Part shown: in pieces, positions 34,458 to 41,773 of the stretch
Position numbering within the stretch: the stretch's first letter is position 1
Layout of the letters: every line of letters starts with the position of its first letter
Assembly: GCF_900100335.1 (NCBI RefSeq)
Contig: NZ_FNFE01000004.1
Coordinates: 310,001-374,000 of the forward strand
DNA: 64,000 nucleotides
Source of the DNA: Natronorubrum texcoconense
GTDB lineage: Archaea; Halobacteriota; Halobacteria; Halobacteriales; Natrialbaceae
Reading direction: 5' to 3'
Notes under the pieces: generated by a model
Told to the model about the DNA's origin: nothing
The model's input: the letters and a program-made list of their open reading frames with translations, nothing else
Databases searched by the model: none
Program-made: the position numbers and the translations under genes

Positions 34458-34601
34458 GTGTCGGCCCGGCAACCGGAGTCCGTCGACGGCCCGCAGTCCG
34501 CTACCGGCAGGACTTGCGGCTCCGTCGCGACGACCGTGCGACTCGAACGCCGTTCGGACTCGGGTGACCTCGTCGACGCTCGAGGGAGGGACCACCGATG
34601 A
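34458..34601 (+). CDS. Possible 47-residue leader ORF upstream of the regulator
   Basis: GTG 34458 to TGA 34599-34601, whose stop overlaps the regulator's ATG as ATGA. It reads VSARQPESVDGPQSATGRTC and ends DARGRDHR. GATTATTG at about 34424-34431 is a possible TATA box some 30 bases upstream. Third positions are about 79% G or C. It has the same length and the same coupling arrangement as the ORF at 33279-33422 on the other side of the locus, though the peptides are not similar. Either it is a translated leader, or the match is chance in GC-rich DNA. Confidence 0.35.
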   Translation: MSARQPESVDGPQSATGRTCGSVATTVRLERRSDSGDLVDARGRDHR

Positions 34602-34954
34602 CGGCCGTCGTCGACGCCGACACCGAGGAGCTACTCGCCCTGCTCGAAGACGAGTACGCGCGGACGATCATCCTCGAGACCTACCGCGACGCACAGTCCG
34701 TCGAGGCGCTGAGCGACGCCTGCGACGCTGATCCCTCGACCGTCTATCGTCGTATCGACCGCCTCCAGGAGCGTGAGCTCTTGGCCGACCAGCAACGACT
34801 CGACCCGAACGGCCACCACTACAAGGTCTACGTCGCCCGCCTCGAGCACGTCGCGATCGACGTGACCGACGACGGCTTCGACGTGACGGTCGACTACCGC
34901 GAGGAAGACGCTGCGGATACGTTCACGCGGCTCTACGAGGAGTTCTCCGGATGA
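34598..34954 (+). CDS. Winged-helix transcriptional regulator, paralog of the one at 3465
   Basis: 118 residues. LLALLEDEYARTIILETYRDAQSVEALSDACDADPSTVYRRIDRLQ is a winged-helix domain. It shares LLEDE-x-AR, ALS-x2-C-x-A, TVYRR, LD-x-GHH, DDG-x-D and FTRL with the regulator at 3465. The ATG overlaps the stop of a possible leader ORF and has a GGGAGG ribosome site eight bases upstream; an in-frame stop at 34567 excludes much longer starts. Its stop overlaps the next gene (ATGA). It probably controls this module, maybe through the shared GTATATAAC promoters. Confidence 0.87.
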   Translation: MTAVVDADTEELLALLEDEYARTIILETYRDAQSVEALSDACDADPSTVYRRIDRLQERELLADQQRLDPNGHHYKVYVARLEHVAIDVTDDGFDVTVDYREEDAADTFTRLYEEFSG

Positions 34955-35388
34955 GTGGACCGATCAACACACCGACGAGCGGGCTCGAGGCGGCGCGCCG
35001 AGTCGCGACGGTCGACAATTCGATCGGCTCCGGGGTGGCGACGTGGATTGGGCCACTCGAGCCGTCGATGCTCGTCTCGCTGCCGCTGCAGGTCGACGTC
35101 GAGGGCGGCTCGACGCCCGTCGTACTCGCCGCTGTCGTGACGTTCTTCGTGGCGACCGTCCTCGCCGTCCTCGTCACCTACCGGTTCGTCGAGGGCTACC
35201 GACGGACGCGGGCGCGTCCGATCCTGCTGCTCGCCGTCGGGATGTTCCTGCTCGCGCCGGCCCCGATGTTCGTCCGACTGCTCGCGGGGAACCTCGAGGC
35301 CGTCCCGCTCGCGGCCCAGTTGCTGCTCACGACGCTCTCCGAGCTGTGTGGCCTGCTGGTCATCCTCTACGTCGTCTACACCACCTGA
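34951..35388 (+). CDS. DUF7521-like small membrane protein with N-terminal extension
   Basis: 145 residues. The last ~95 match the DUF7521-like layout: first helix VVLAAVVTFFVATVLAVLVTYRFVEGYRR, the YR-x-G/EGYRRTRARP loop, then two more helices ending ELCGLLVILYVVYTT. The first 50 residues are an extra, mildly polar segment rich in small residues (SGLEAARRVATVDNSIGSGVATW). It is coupled by ATGA to the regulator and followed two bases later by a second family member, so the two may form a heteromer in the membrane. Confidence 0.75.
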   Translation: MSGPINTPTSGLEAARRVATVDNSIGSGVATWIGPLEPSMLVSLPLQVDVEGGSTPVVLAAVVTFFVATVLAVLVTYRFVEGYRRTRARPILLLAVGMFLLAPAPMFVRLLAGNLEAVPLAAQLLLTTLSELCGLLVILYVVYTT

Positions 35389-35390
35389 CA

Positions 35391-35660
35391 ATGCTCGAAT
35401 CAATCACCGCACTCGCGTCCGCCCTCACCGCAGTCGTGGGGCTGTTCGTCGCCCACCTCGCCTACCGCGGCTACCGGCGAAACGACAGTCAGACGATGCG
35501 CGCGCTCGCGGTCGGGATCGTCTGTATCGCCGTGATTCCGTACCTGATCCTCTACCTCTTCGACCCCGTCCTCGGGCTCACCGACGCCCAGAGTCTCCTC
35601 GCGATCACGCTCTTTCACACCGCGGGACTGCTCGCGATCTACCGGACGTTCGATCGGTGA
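35391..35660 (+). CDS. DUF7521-like small membrane protein, short form
   Basis: 89 residues from ATG 35391, two bases after the preceding stop. Three helices: LESITALASALTAVVGLFVAHLAYRGYRRN, RALAVGIVCIAVIPYLILYLF and LLAITLFHTAGLLAIYRTF. The YRGYRRNDSQ loop is nearly the same as YRGYQRNESR in the protein at 3811, which is its closest relative in the window. The function is unknown. Third gene of the regulator operon. Confidence 0.78.
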   Translation: MLESITALASALTAVVGLFVAHLAYRGYRRNDSQTMRALAVGIVCIAVIPYLILYLFDPVLGLTDAQSLLAITLFHTAGLLAIYRTFDR

Positions 35661-35705
35661 CCGAAGGCGGTCGACGGTCGGTGACGGGAGGCGCGATTCG
35701 CGCCG

Positions 35706-35718
35706 GTATATAACCGTT
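35706..35718 (+). promoter_or_regulatory. TATA element of sensor-like gene 2, shared with the ABC operon promoter
   Basis: GTATATAAC-C-GTT. The same GTATATAAC-N-GTT occurs on the minus strand at 33504-33492. Transcription would begin near 35735, leaving an untranslated leader of about 55 bases before ATG 35792. Confidence 0.5.
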
Positions 35719-35791
35719 GTGCAGAGTTGGCGATCCGCCAGCTCGCTCTCTCGTTATAGGGTTCGCCGGCCCGTCGCCTCGAACGAGGCCA

Positions 35792-36502
35792 ATGACCTAC
35801 GCAACACTGACCGCTCGAGACAGCACTGACGGACCGGACGACCGACCGCTGCGCTGGTTCTTCGGGGTCCCGTTTCGCGCGCGGACCTACCTGAACCTCT
35901 GTTATCTGCTGATCGCGTTCCCCCTCGGAATCATCTACTTCACCGCCGTCACCGTCGGACTCTCGCTTGGGTTCGGCCTGCTCGTGACGCTCGTCGGGTT
36001 CCCGCTGCTCGTCCTGACGCTAATCGGAACGACGGTGCTCGCGGCGCTCGACGCGCGACTGACGAGCCACCTGGTCGGCGTCGACGCGCCGCTGCCCGAA
36101 TCGCTGCGCGCCGAGAACCCGCGAAGCCTCTCGCGGGCAGAGGACGGCGTTCTCGACGCCCTCGCGGCGCTGGTGGCCGCGCCGACGACCTGGACCAGCC
36201 TGGTGTTAGTGGTCGCCAAGTTCGCCTACGGCATCCTCGCGTTCACCGTGTTCGTTACTGCTGCCTCTCTCGTGCTGGCCGCGCTCGCCGCACCGCTGGT
36301 GTACGCGGACCCGACGATCACGTACACCGTCGGCGCGTACGACGTCGAGACGCTCCCGGCGGCGCTCGTCGTCTCCACGGCAGGCGTTCTCGGCGGCTTC
36401 CTCGCCATGCACCTCTGGAACGGACTGGCGATCGCTGGCGGTCGACTGTCGGCCGCGTTGCTCGAGGTCGATCCGTCGAAATCAACGCGGTATCAGGAGT
36501 AG
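35792..36502 (+). CDS. Sensor-like membrane protein (PF13796-type) 2
   Basis: 236 residues from ATG 35792. FRARTYLNLCYLLIAFPLGIIYFTAVTVGLSLGFGLLVTLVGFPLLVL is nearly identical to the start of the sensor-like protein at 33524. Four transmembrane segments, with an extracellular loop (YADPTITYTVGAYDVETLPAAL) before the last. No kinase domain follows. It lies downstream of the regulator operon but has its own promoter. Two such proteins, a regulator and an exporter together suggest an envelope-signal response. Confidence 0.8.
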   Translation: MTYATLTARDSTDGPDDRPLRWFFGVPFRARTYLNLCYLLIAFPLGIIYFTAVTVGLSLGFGLLVTLVGFPLLVLTLIGTTVLAALDARLTSHLVGVDAPLPESLRAENPRSLSRAEDGVLDALAALVAAPTTWTSLVLVVAKFAYGILAFTVFVTAASLVLAALAAPLVYADPTITYTVGAYDVETLPAALVVSTAGVLGGFLAMHLWNGLAIAGGRLSAALLEVDPSKSTRYQE

Positions 36503-36579
36503 TGTAGAACGGGACGGCACGCTGCAGCGGTCCTCGCCAGCGTCGGCGAGTCGACCAGCACGCCTCGTCGCGTCGTCGA

Positions 36580-37182
36580 TTAGAGTTCTTCGATGCTGCC
36601 GTCGGCGTCGCGCTCGCGGAAAACCTGCCCTTCGAACAGCGTGACGATGACGTCGTCGTCCTGCCAGGCCTTCGGTGCCAGCCCCGCCTTTCGGCTGGTT
36701 CGATCGAGGTACTCCTCGGCGCTCCACCGGTTCTCGACGGGGACTGTCGGATAGAGCCAGCCGCTCTCGCCACCGCCGTCGATGGCGACGCCGTGGGTTC
36801 CCAACTCGAGGTCGGCCAGCGGATCGTCGGTCAGGACGACGTTTCGGACGGCACAGACCGAGACAGTGAGATTCGGAAGCTCTGAGGGGGTTACTTCGGA
36901 GCCACAGGAATCCTCGCTCGCGGCTTCGATCGCCGCGTCGACGATGACGTGGCCGAGTTGCTCGCCCGAGCGATAGCCGCCAGCGCAGCCACGCAGGCTA
37001 CCCCGGCCGCGGGTGGACTCGAGGCGAACGAACGCGCCGGTTCGTTCGTAGAAGGCCTCGCGCATGCTGCCCGGTTGTTCTCGTTGCCCGTGTTGTACGA
37101 AAGATTCGACGGACTCGCGCGCGAGTTCAACCGCGCGTGCACCGTCTTCGTAGGAGAGGTTGACGCCCTGTCGCTGGGACAT
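36580..37182 (-). CDS. AMMECR1-domain protein
   Basis: 200 residues from ATG 37182 (an ATG four codons upstream is possible). The family signature is RGSLRGCAGGYRSGEQLGHVIVDAAIEAASED (LRGC motif) followed by VSVCAVRNVV and LELGTHGVAIDGGGESGWLYPTVPVENRWSAEEYL. The AMMECR1 fold is conserved from archaea to human and has been tied to nucleic acid-related roles, but its reaction is not known. It converges on the sensor-like gene and is divergent from the RNase P RNA gene. Confidence 0.92.
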   Translation of the reverse strand: MSQRQGVNLSYEDGARAVELARESVESFVQHGQREQPGSMREAFYERTGAFVRLESTRGRGSLRGCAGGYRSGEQLGHVIVDAAIEAASEDSCGSEVTPSELPNLTVSVCAVRNVVLTDDPLADLELGTHGVAIDGGGESGWLYPTVPVENRWSAEEYLDRTSRKAGLAPKAWQDDDVIVTLFEGQVFRERDADGSIEEL

Positions 37183-37256
37183 ACAGATATACATGGGAAT
37201 TGTTCTCCTAAAACGCTTCCATTCGAATCGAACGGTGAGCCGTCGCGTCGACCGGG

Positions 37257-37264
37257 GGACTTAT
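37257..37264 (+). promoter_or_regulatory. TATA element of the RNase P RNA gene
   Basis: GACTTATTC in GC-rich DNA lies about 25 bases before the predicted 5' end (37285), where the P1 helix begins. Confidence 0.45.
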
Positions 37265-37284
37265 TCGGCCGCCGGCCGTACGAT

Positions 37285-37774
37285 AACTGGGAGAGAGAGC
37301 CTGGCTGCCGCGGTAGCTGTCCCGGAGACGGGACTGCTATCTGACGTTGGCCAACTCTTCGAGTTGCCCAACGCTCGCGAGGAAAGTCCCCCCACCTGTT
37401 CGGGCAGGTGACCGGGCGCAAGTCCGGAGCGGGAGACCGCTGGCTCTGGAACAGAAACGACACGTCTCGGCCCGACCGATGATGCGCGCGAACCCGACCG
37501 AGAGGAAGGGGAGCTAACCCGCAGAGGATTGCGGTTGATACCCCGTGGTTCGAATCCGCGGATCGTGTGCGCGGTTCGGAGCGCCTTCGGCGCGAGAACC
37601 GCGAGTCACGATCGACCGCATGGAGACGGCCGAGGAGCGATGGAACGGCGAACCCTCACCGGTGCAAGTCCGTGCCGTGGTAGCCCGAACGCCCCGCGGC
37701 CTCGCCGCGGACGGCGCGGACGCTCAGCCGAATGCCGGGACGAACAGAAGGGGGCTTACTCCTCTCACCCAGTT
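37285..37774 (+). ncRNA. rnpB: RNase P RNA (archaeal type A)
   Basis: The conserved core elements are clear: GAGGAAAGTCC at 37379-37389, GCAAGTCCG in the middle, the ACCCG/AACCCGCAGAGG region, and the 3' core ACAGAAGGGGGCTTA near 37744-37758. The 5' hairpin GTTGG...CCAAC (37347-37372) is P3-like. Ends are placed by helix P1: AACTGGGAGAGAG (37285-37297) pairs with CTCTCACCCAGTT (37762-37774) with one A-A mismatch. This is the catalytic RNA that removes 5' leaders from pre-tRNAs. It is flanked by the divergent AMMECR1 gene and a lipase-like gene on the other strand. Confidence 0.92.
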
Positions 37775-37850
37775 TTCGTACTCGAGTGACGACGCTCCGG
37801 AGATCGGTTTTTCGCGTCATCGTTCTTTTCGCACGCCTTCTCAGTCGATA

Positions 37851-38774
37851 TCACTCGAACCCGGCGACGATCTGTGGCACGCAGCCCACCTCGGGCTTCG
37901 TGTAGTCGCAGTGGTCGTCGACCTCGTCGGTGACGTCCACGTCGGTGTAGTTGTCCGGCACGGAGCCGCTGTCGTCGGTGACCCAGCCGCCGTCGCAGTC
38001 TGCCCCGCCGCAGCCGAGGCCGCTCGAGAGCGACTGGAGATCGTAGCCGTAACAGACGCTGTCGTCGTTCTCCGAGTGGTAATTGTAGACTGCCTCGGAA
38101 CTGGTTTCGATGCCGTAGGCGTACTCGCCGTCCGTACAGACCGAATCGTCGTCCGCGGCGGTGCCGACCAGCGCGACGGTGTCGACCGTCGCCTCGCCGT
38201 CGAGCGCCGTGAGCGTCTCGAGACAGAGCCGTCCGCCGAGCGAGTGGCCGATCAGCCTGACCGTCCGCTCCTCGAGATTTGCCCGATCGGACGCGAGCCA
38301 CGACGCGAGTCGCTGGCCGGCCGTCTCGGTCCTGCTCTCGGCGCGCCAGTAGTTTCGGGTGTCGGCCTCCCACGAGGCCGCGACGACCGGCGCATCGTAG
38401 CCGGACTCCTCGAGTGCCTGTTCGAACGTGTAGGCCTGGTCCGTGCTGGTCTCGAGGCCGAGCCAGCCGTGGACGGAGACGACGAGTTCGGACTCGTCCT
38501 CGAGGGCGTCGAAGTTCGCCGCCGACGGATTGGAACTGGTGAGGTCGATCTCCGGGTACTCCGCGGGTGCGTCTAGCCACTCCTCACAGCCCGAGAAGCC
38601 GCTCGCGGCGGCCGACCCTGAGGAGCCGGCGAGACCGACCCCACCGACTGTCGTGGCCGCCGTCGTCTGGAGGATTCGTCGTCGGCTGACGGTCGCCGAT
38701 TCGCCGTCGGTTTCGTGCGATTCGCCGTCGGTTTCGTGCGATTCGCCCGTCGTGTTCGCGTGATTGTCGCTCAT
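37851..38774 (-). CDS. Tat-exported alpha/beta-hydrolase (lipase-like)
   Basis: 307 residues from ATG 38774. A polar head with two copies of GESHETD is followed by VSRRRILQTTAATTVGGVGLAG, a twin-arginine signal. The hydrolase core has ELVVSVHGWLGLET (oxyanion region), RLIGHSLGGRLCLETL (nucleophile Ser), and late Asp/His candidates near DVDVTDEVDDHCDY. Several Cys in the mature part may form disulfides. The two GESHETD copies are encoded by a 21-base exact DNA tandem repeat (38700-38741). The substrate is unknown; an extracellular esterase or lipase is likely. Confidence 0.85.
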   Translation of the reverse strand: MSDNHANTTGESHETDGESHETDGESATVSRRRILQTTAATTVGGVGLAGSSGSAAASGFSGCEEWLDAPAEYPEIDLTSSNPSAANFDALEDESELVVSVHGWLGLETSTDQAYTFEQALEESGYDAPVVAASWEADTRNYWRAESRTETAGQRLASWLASDRANLEERTVRLIGHSLGGRLCLETLTALDGEATVDTVALVGTAADDDSVCTDGEYAYGIETSSEAVYNYHSENDDSVCYGYDLQSLSSGLGCGGADCDGGWVTDDSGSVPDNYTDVDVTDEVDDHCDYTKPEVGCVPQIVAGFE

Positions 38775-38957
38775 GTGTCCCACCGTGCACTGCTGGTTGG
38801 CTGCGTCTCAGTGGTGGATACGGGTACCATCCCGGCCGGCATGTTCCGGTCGGTCACGGTCGTGATAGACGCTCGTGACACGACGTCAGTTCGCTGTTCT
38901 CGAGCACTCAACTGGGATACACGCTCTGTAGACCGTCGTTTTTTCAGTTGCGATCAG

Positions 38958-39263
38958 TTACGTCCACTCTCCGGGGAGATTGTGGGGGTTGGTGGTCAGC
39001 AGTCGGAGTAGCGGACGAATTTCGCCGAATTTCGCCCCGCGCTCGACCGTGTGTCTGCTCGAATTCCACTCGACAAATTGAGCTTCTTCCAGGAGCGGAA
39101 GATGGCGGTGCCGGAGTTCGAGAGTGGCTTCCTCTAACTGCTGATCCTCATCGACGACCTCTTCGGGAACGCAAACGCCAGTATCGTTGCGAGATTCCAA
39201 TAATTTCGTGAGTAACTGACGTCGTTGTTTGTTCGATAAGATCTGAAAGGTCAGATCAAGCAT
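38958..39263 (-). CDS. Small winged-helix protein (DUF7344-like)
   Basis: 101 residues. LTFQILSNKQRRQLLTKLLE starts a winged-helix domain and LELRHRHLPLLEEAQFVEWNSSRHTVERGAKF forms its wing and C-terminal helix, an arrangement I recall as the DUF7344 family common in haloarchaea. A TATA box (TTATACC, 39287-39293) lies about 27 bases before the ATG and the palindrome TTCCGGAA (39278-39285) sits between, so it may repress itself. It stands alone, next to the repeat tract downstream of tRNA-Arg. Confidence 0.75.
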   Translation of the reverse strand: MLDLTFQILSNKQRRQLLTKLLESRNDTGVCVPEEVVDEDQQLEEATLELRHRHLPLLEEAQFVEWNSSRHTVERGAKFGEIRPLLRLLTTNPHNLPGEWT

Positions 39264-39277
39264 TATAGGCTTTTTCC

Positions 39278-39293
39278 TTCCGGAAAGGTATAA
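39278..39293 (-). promoter_or_regulatory. TATA box and TTCCGGAA palindrome of the DUF7344-like gene
   Basis: Minus-strand TTATACC at 39287-39293 with a perfect 8-base palindrome just downstream, 15 bases before the start codon. Confidence 0.45.
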
Positions 39294-39481
39294 CTGTGCT
39301 GTGAGGTGCGAAGCCGGAAGACACGGGATGCATTCTCTCTCATATTCGGGTATTACGACCTGTTTACGATCGCTTCGCGACCGTCGTCAGCGACGGCGTC
39401 GTTACTGCTCGAAAACGGCGGTTCGACCGAGCTGTTCCATTGGAGTTTCCTCGAGCAGCGTCGTCAGTAGACTGGCTAAAA

Positions 39482-39877
39482 GCGTCCTGACGGAGTCCAA
39501 CGCGAGCGGTAGCGAGCGTTGGGCACGTCAGGACCGAATACAGGAGCGGACGCTGAGCAATGCGAAGCGTCCGCGATAAGTGAGCGTCCTAACGGAGTTC
39601 TCTGCGAACGGAGTGAGCAGAGAGCACGGACGACGCATGCGTCGTCCGGAGATTTGAACGCGGGAAGACGGTCGCTCCCTTCGGTCGTGCTGCGACTTCC
39701 CTGCTCAAACCTCCGCGTATGAGTTTCCACCGATTCGAACGCCTCGTTGCGCTCGGCGTTGTTGCGTCGGTGAAAACGTCCTGACGGAGTCTTACGCGAA
39801 CGAAGTGAGCGTAAGGCACGTCAGGACCGAACGCAAGAGCGAGTGCTGAACAACGTGAAGAACTCGCGATAAGTGAG
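39482..39877. repeat. Tract of tRNA-Arg 3'-end copies and covarying hairpins
   Basis: Two ~100-base units (about 39482-39583 and 39777-39877) are homologous, and a third partial one starts at 39585. Each begins with GTCCTGACGGAG (or GTCCTAACGGAG), the last bases of the adjacent tRNA-Arg gene. Each holds a hairpin with core GCGARCG-n-WGTGAGC-like and different but complementary arms: CCAAC/GTTGG (39497-39522), TCTCT/AGAGA (39599-39623), CTTAC/GTAAG (39791-39815). GTCCTGACG is mirrored by CGTCAGGAC in units 1 and 3. A 22-base perfect palindrome lies at 39627-39648 and a further tRNA piece (GGAGATTTGAAC) at 39648-39659. No gene is supported in 39264-39877. Confidence 0.8.
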
Positions 39878-39950
39878 CGTCCTGACGGAGATTTGAACTC
39901 CGGTCCCTGGCTCCGCAAGCCAAGAGGATAGTCCACTACCCTACCAGGAC
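39878..39950 (-). tRNA. tRNA-Arg (anticodon GCG)
   Basis: Folds as a complete cloverleaf on the minus strand: acceptor GTCCTGG/TCAGGAC with discriminator G, D-arm GGGT...ATCC, anticodon stem TTGGC/GCCAG around the loop TTGCGGA (anticodon GCG, reading CGC), and T-arm CGGAG-TTCAAAT-CTCCG. No intron and no encoded CCA. Its 3' end is repeated several times in the 400 bases downstream. Confidence 0.92.
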
Positions 39951-40249
39951 TCATCTCTTCGTAACCCCGTGTACACTAAAGCCCTTTCGAAAGAGACCGG
40001 CAGACGGCCGCCGACTGGCGGATTCGTGCGTGGCTGCGTCTCCCACGATCGACCTCGGAGACGCTCCCTCGAGCCGCGATTTTATATACTAAGACGGGAC
40101 CAGCAGGGGTATGCGCTCGGACGCGAGGATAGGCCGGTTCGAGAGGACGGATCGAACGCCACTGGATCGATCCGGCCCCAGTCGGAACCCCGGTCGACGA
40201 CGCCGAATGAACAACGCTTATGCGCGACCTACGCATGCACGAACCTAGA

Positions 40250-41707
40250 ATGAGCGACATCGAGGGCGTGTACGAAGACCTCGAGGCCGACGTTTCTCTC
40301 GAGAAGTTTCGCGAGGCCGTCGAGGCGAAAGTCGAGCAGATGGGGGGTCTCGCGGACGAGGAGACGGCGGCGATGCTCGTCGCTCACGAGATCGGCGAGA
40401 GCGAGGTCGGCGGGATCGCCGACATCGAACCCGGCATGGAAGACGTGAAGTTCATCGCCAAGGTCACCAGCATCGGCGAGGTGCGAACCTTCGAACGCGA
40501 CGGCGAGGACGAGGACGGTCGCGTCGTCAACGTGGAGGTTGCGGACGAGACCGGCTCCGTACGAGCCGCTTTCTGGGACCAGCACGCCGAAGCGGCGATC
40601 GAGGAACTCGAGGAGGGCCAGGTGCTGCGCGTCAAGGGCCGCCCGAAGGAGGGCTTCTCCGGTGTCGAAATCAGTGTCGATGACGTCCAGCCCGATCCGG
40701 ACGCGGAGGTCGACGTGCAGGTCGCCGATACGCACACCGTCGAGGCGCTCTCGCTCGGGCTCTCGAACGTCAATCTCGTCGGGCTCGTGCTCGACACCGA
40801 TAGCGTCCGCACGTTCGACCGCGACGACGGCTCCGAGGGGAAGGTCTCGAACCTCGTCCTCGGCGACTCGACCGGTCGCGTGCGCGTGACGCTATGGGAC
40901 GAGCAGGCCGACACCGCGACGGCAATCGACCCCGGCACGACGGTCGAGGTGATCGACGGGTACGTCAAGGATCGCGACGGCACGCTCGAACTCCACGTCG
41001 GCAACCGCGGTGCCGTCGAGGAGGTCGACGAGGAAGTCGAGTACGTCCCCGAGAGCACGCCGATCGAGGACCTCGAGATCGACCAGATGGTCGACATCGC
41101 GGGCGTCGTCCGCTCGGCGGATCCGAAGCGCACGTTCGACCGCGACGACGGCTCCGAGGGCCAGGTTCGAAACATCCGCGTGCAGGACGCGACCGGCGAC
41201 ATTCGCGTGGCGATGTGGGGCGAGAAGGCCGACATCGACATCGGTCCGGGCGACGAGGTCGCCCTCGGCGACGTGGAGATCCAGGACGGCTGGCAGGACG
41301 ATCTCGAGGCCTCCGCTGGCTGGCAGTCGACGATCACGGTGCTCGAGTCCGACTCGGCCGGTAGTGGAGGCGGGGGCAACGAGTCGGGAGACTCGAGCGA
41401 CGCGAATGCCGGGTTGTCGGCGTTCGCCGGTGGCGACGATGGCGATGACGATGCAGCCGATGATCCAGAGGCGGCCGACACCGATGCAGACGACTCGAGC
41501 GACGCAGCCACCGAGTCGGACGACCCGACCGACGGCGAGGAACTCGAGTTCACCGGGGTCGTCGTCCAGGCCGGCGATCCGGTCGTACTGGACGACGGCG
41601 AGTCGACGATGAGCGTCTCGACCGACGTCGACGTGGGTCTCGGCGAGGAGGTAACCGCCCGAGGGGTCGTCCGCGACGGTCGCCTCGAGGCAAACGACGT
41701 GTTCTGA
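40250..41707 (+). CDS. Replication protein A-like single-stranded DNA-binding protein
   Basis: 485 residues from ATG 40250, backed by a CGCTTATG element about 30 bases upstream. At least three OB folds are repeated with nearly the same sentence: KVTSIGEVRTFERDGEDEDGRVVNVEVADETGSVRAAFWD, then LDTDSVRTFDRDDGSEGKVSNLVLGDSTGRVRVTLWD, then VRSADPKRTFDRDDGSEGQVRNIRVQDATGDIRVAMWG. An acidic Ser/Gly linker leads to a last short OB-like part (EELEFTGVVVQAGDPVVLDDG). It coats single-stranded DNA in replication and repair. It is followed by histone and deacetylase genes. Confidence 0.93.
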   Translation: MSDIEGVYEDLEADVSLEKFREAVEAKVEQMGGLADEETAAMLVAHEIGESEVGGIADIEPGMEDVKFIAKVTSIGEVRTFERDGEDEDGRVVNVEVADETGSVRAAFWDQHAEAAIEELEEGQVLRVKGRPKEGFSGVEISVDDVQPDPDAEVDVQVADTHTVEALSLGLSNVNLVGLVLDTDSVRTFDRDDGSEGKVSNLVLGDSTGRVRVTLWDEQADTATAIDPGTTVEVIDGYVKDRDGTLELHVGNRGAVEEVDEEVEYVPESTPIEDLEIDQMVDIAGVVRSADPKRTFDRDDGSEGQVRNIRVQDATGDIRVAMWGEKADIDIGPGDEVALGDVEIQDGWQDDLEASAGWQSTITVLESDSAGSGGGGNESGDSSDANAGLSAFAGGDDGDDDAADDPEAADTDADDSSDAATESDDPTDGEELEFTGVVVQAGDPVVLDDGESTMSVSTDVDVGLGEEVTARGVVRDGRLEANDVF

Positions 41708-41773
41708 CGCCGCGAGCAACCTCATCGAGCGGCTAGGAAAAGCGTTAAGGGAGTTAGCTTCGCCTATCATGGT

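Noticed and set aside
33279-34595. 438-codon minus-strand frame covering the sensor-like gene and the ABC leader region
   Set aside because: Over most of its length it is out of frame with the real sensor-like gene; only its last 47 codons, with their own start and promoter, are considered possible.
35717-35791. Longer start for sensor-like protein 2
   Set aside because: It would use TTG and add a 25-residue stretch absent from the paralog; the TATA at 35706 would also be too close.
39482-39877. Possible CRISPR array because of repeated units
   Set aside because: Only two to three units of ~100 bases with unequal spacing and tRNA-derived ends; no short regular repeats and no cas genes.
39476-39954. 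Minus-strand frames near tRNA-Arg that look like short proteins similar to each other
   Set aside because: Their similarity comes from the DNA repeats (GTCCTGACG units and hairpins), and one runs through the tRNA gene.
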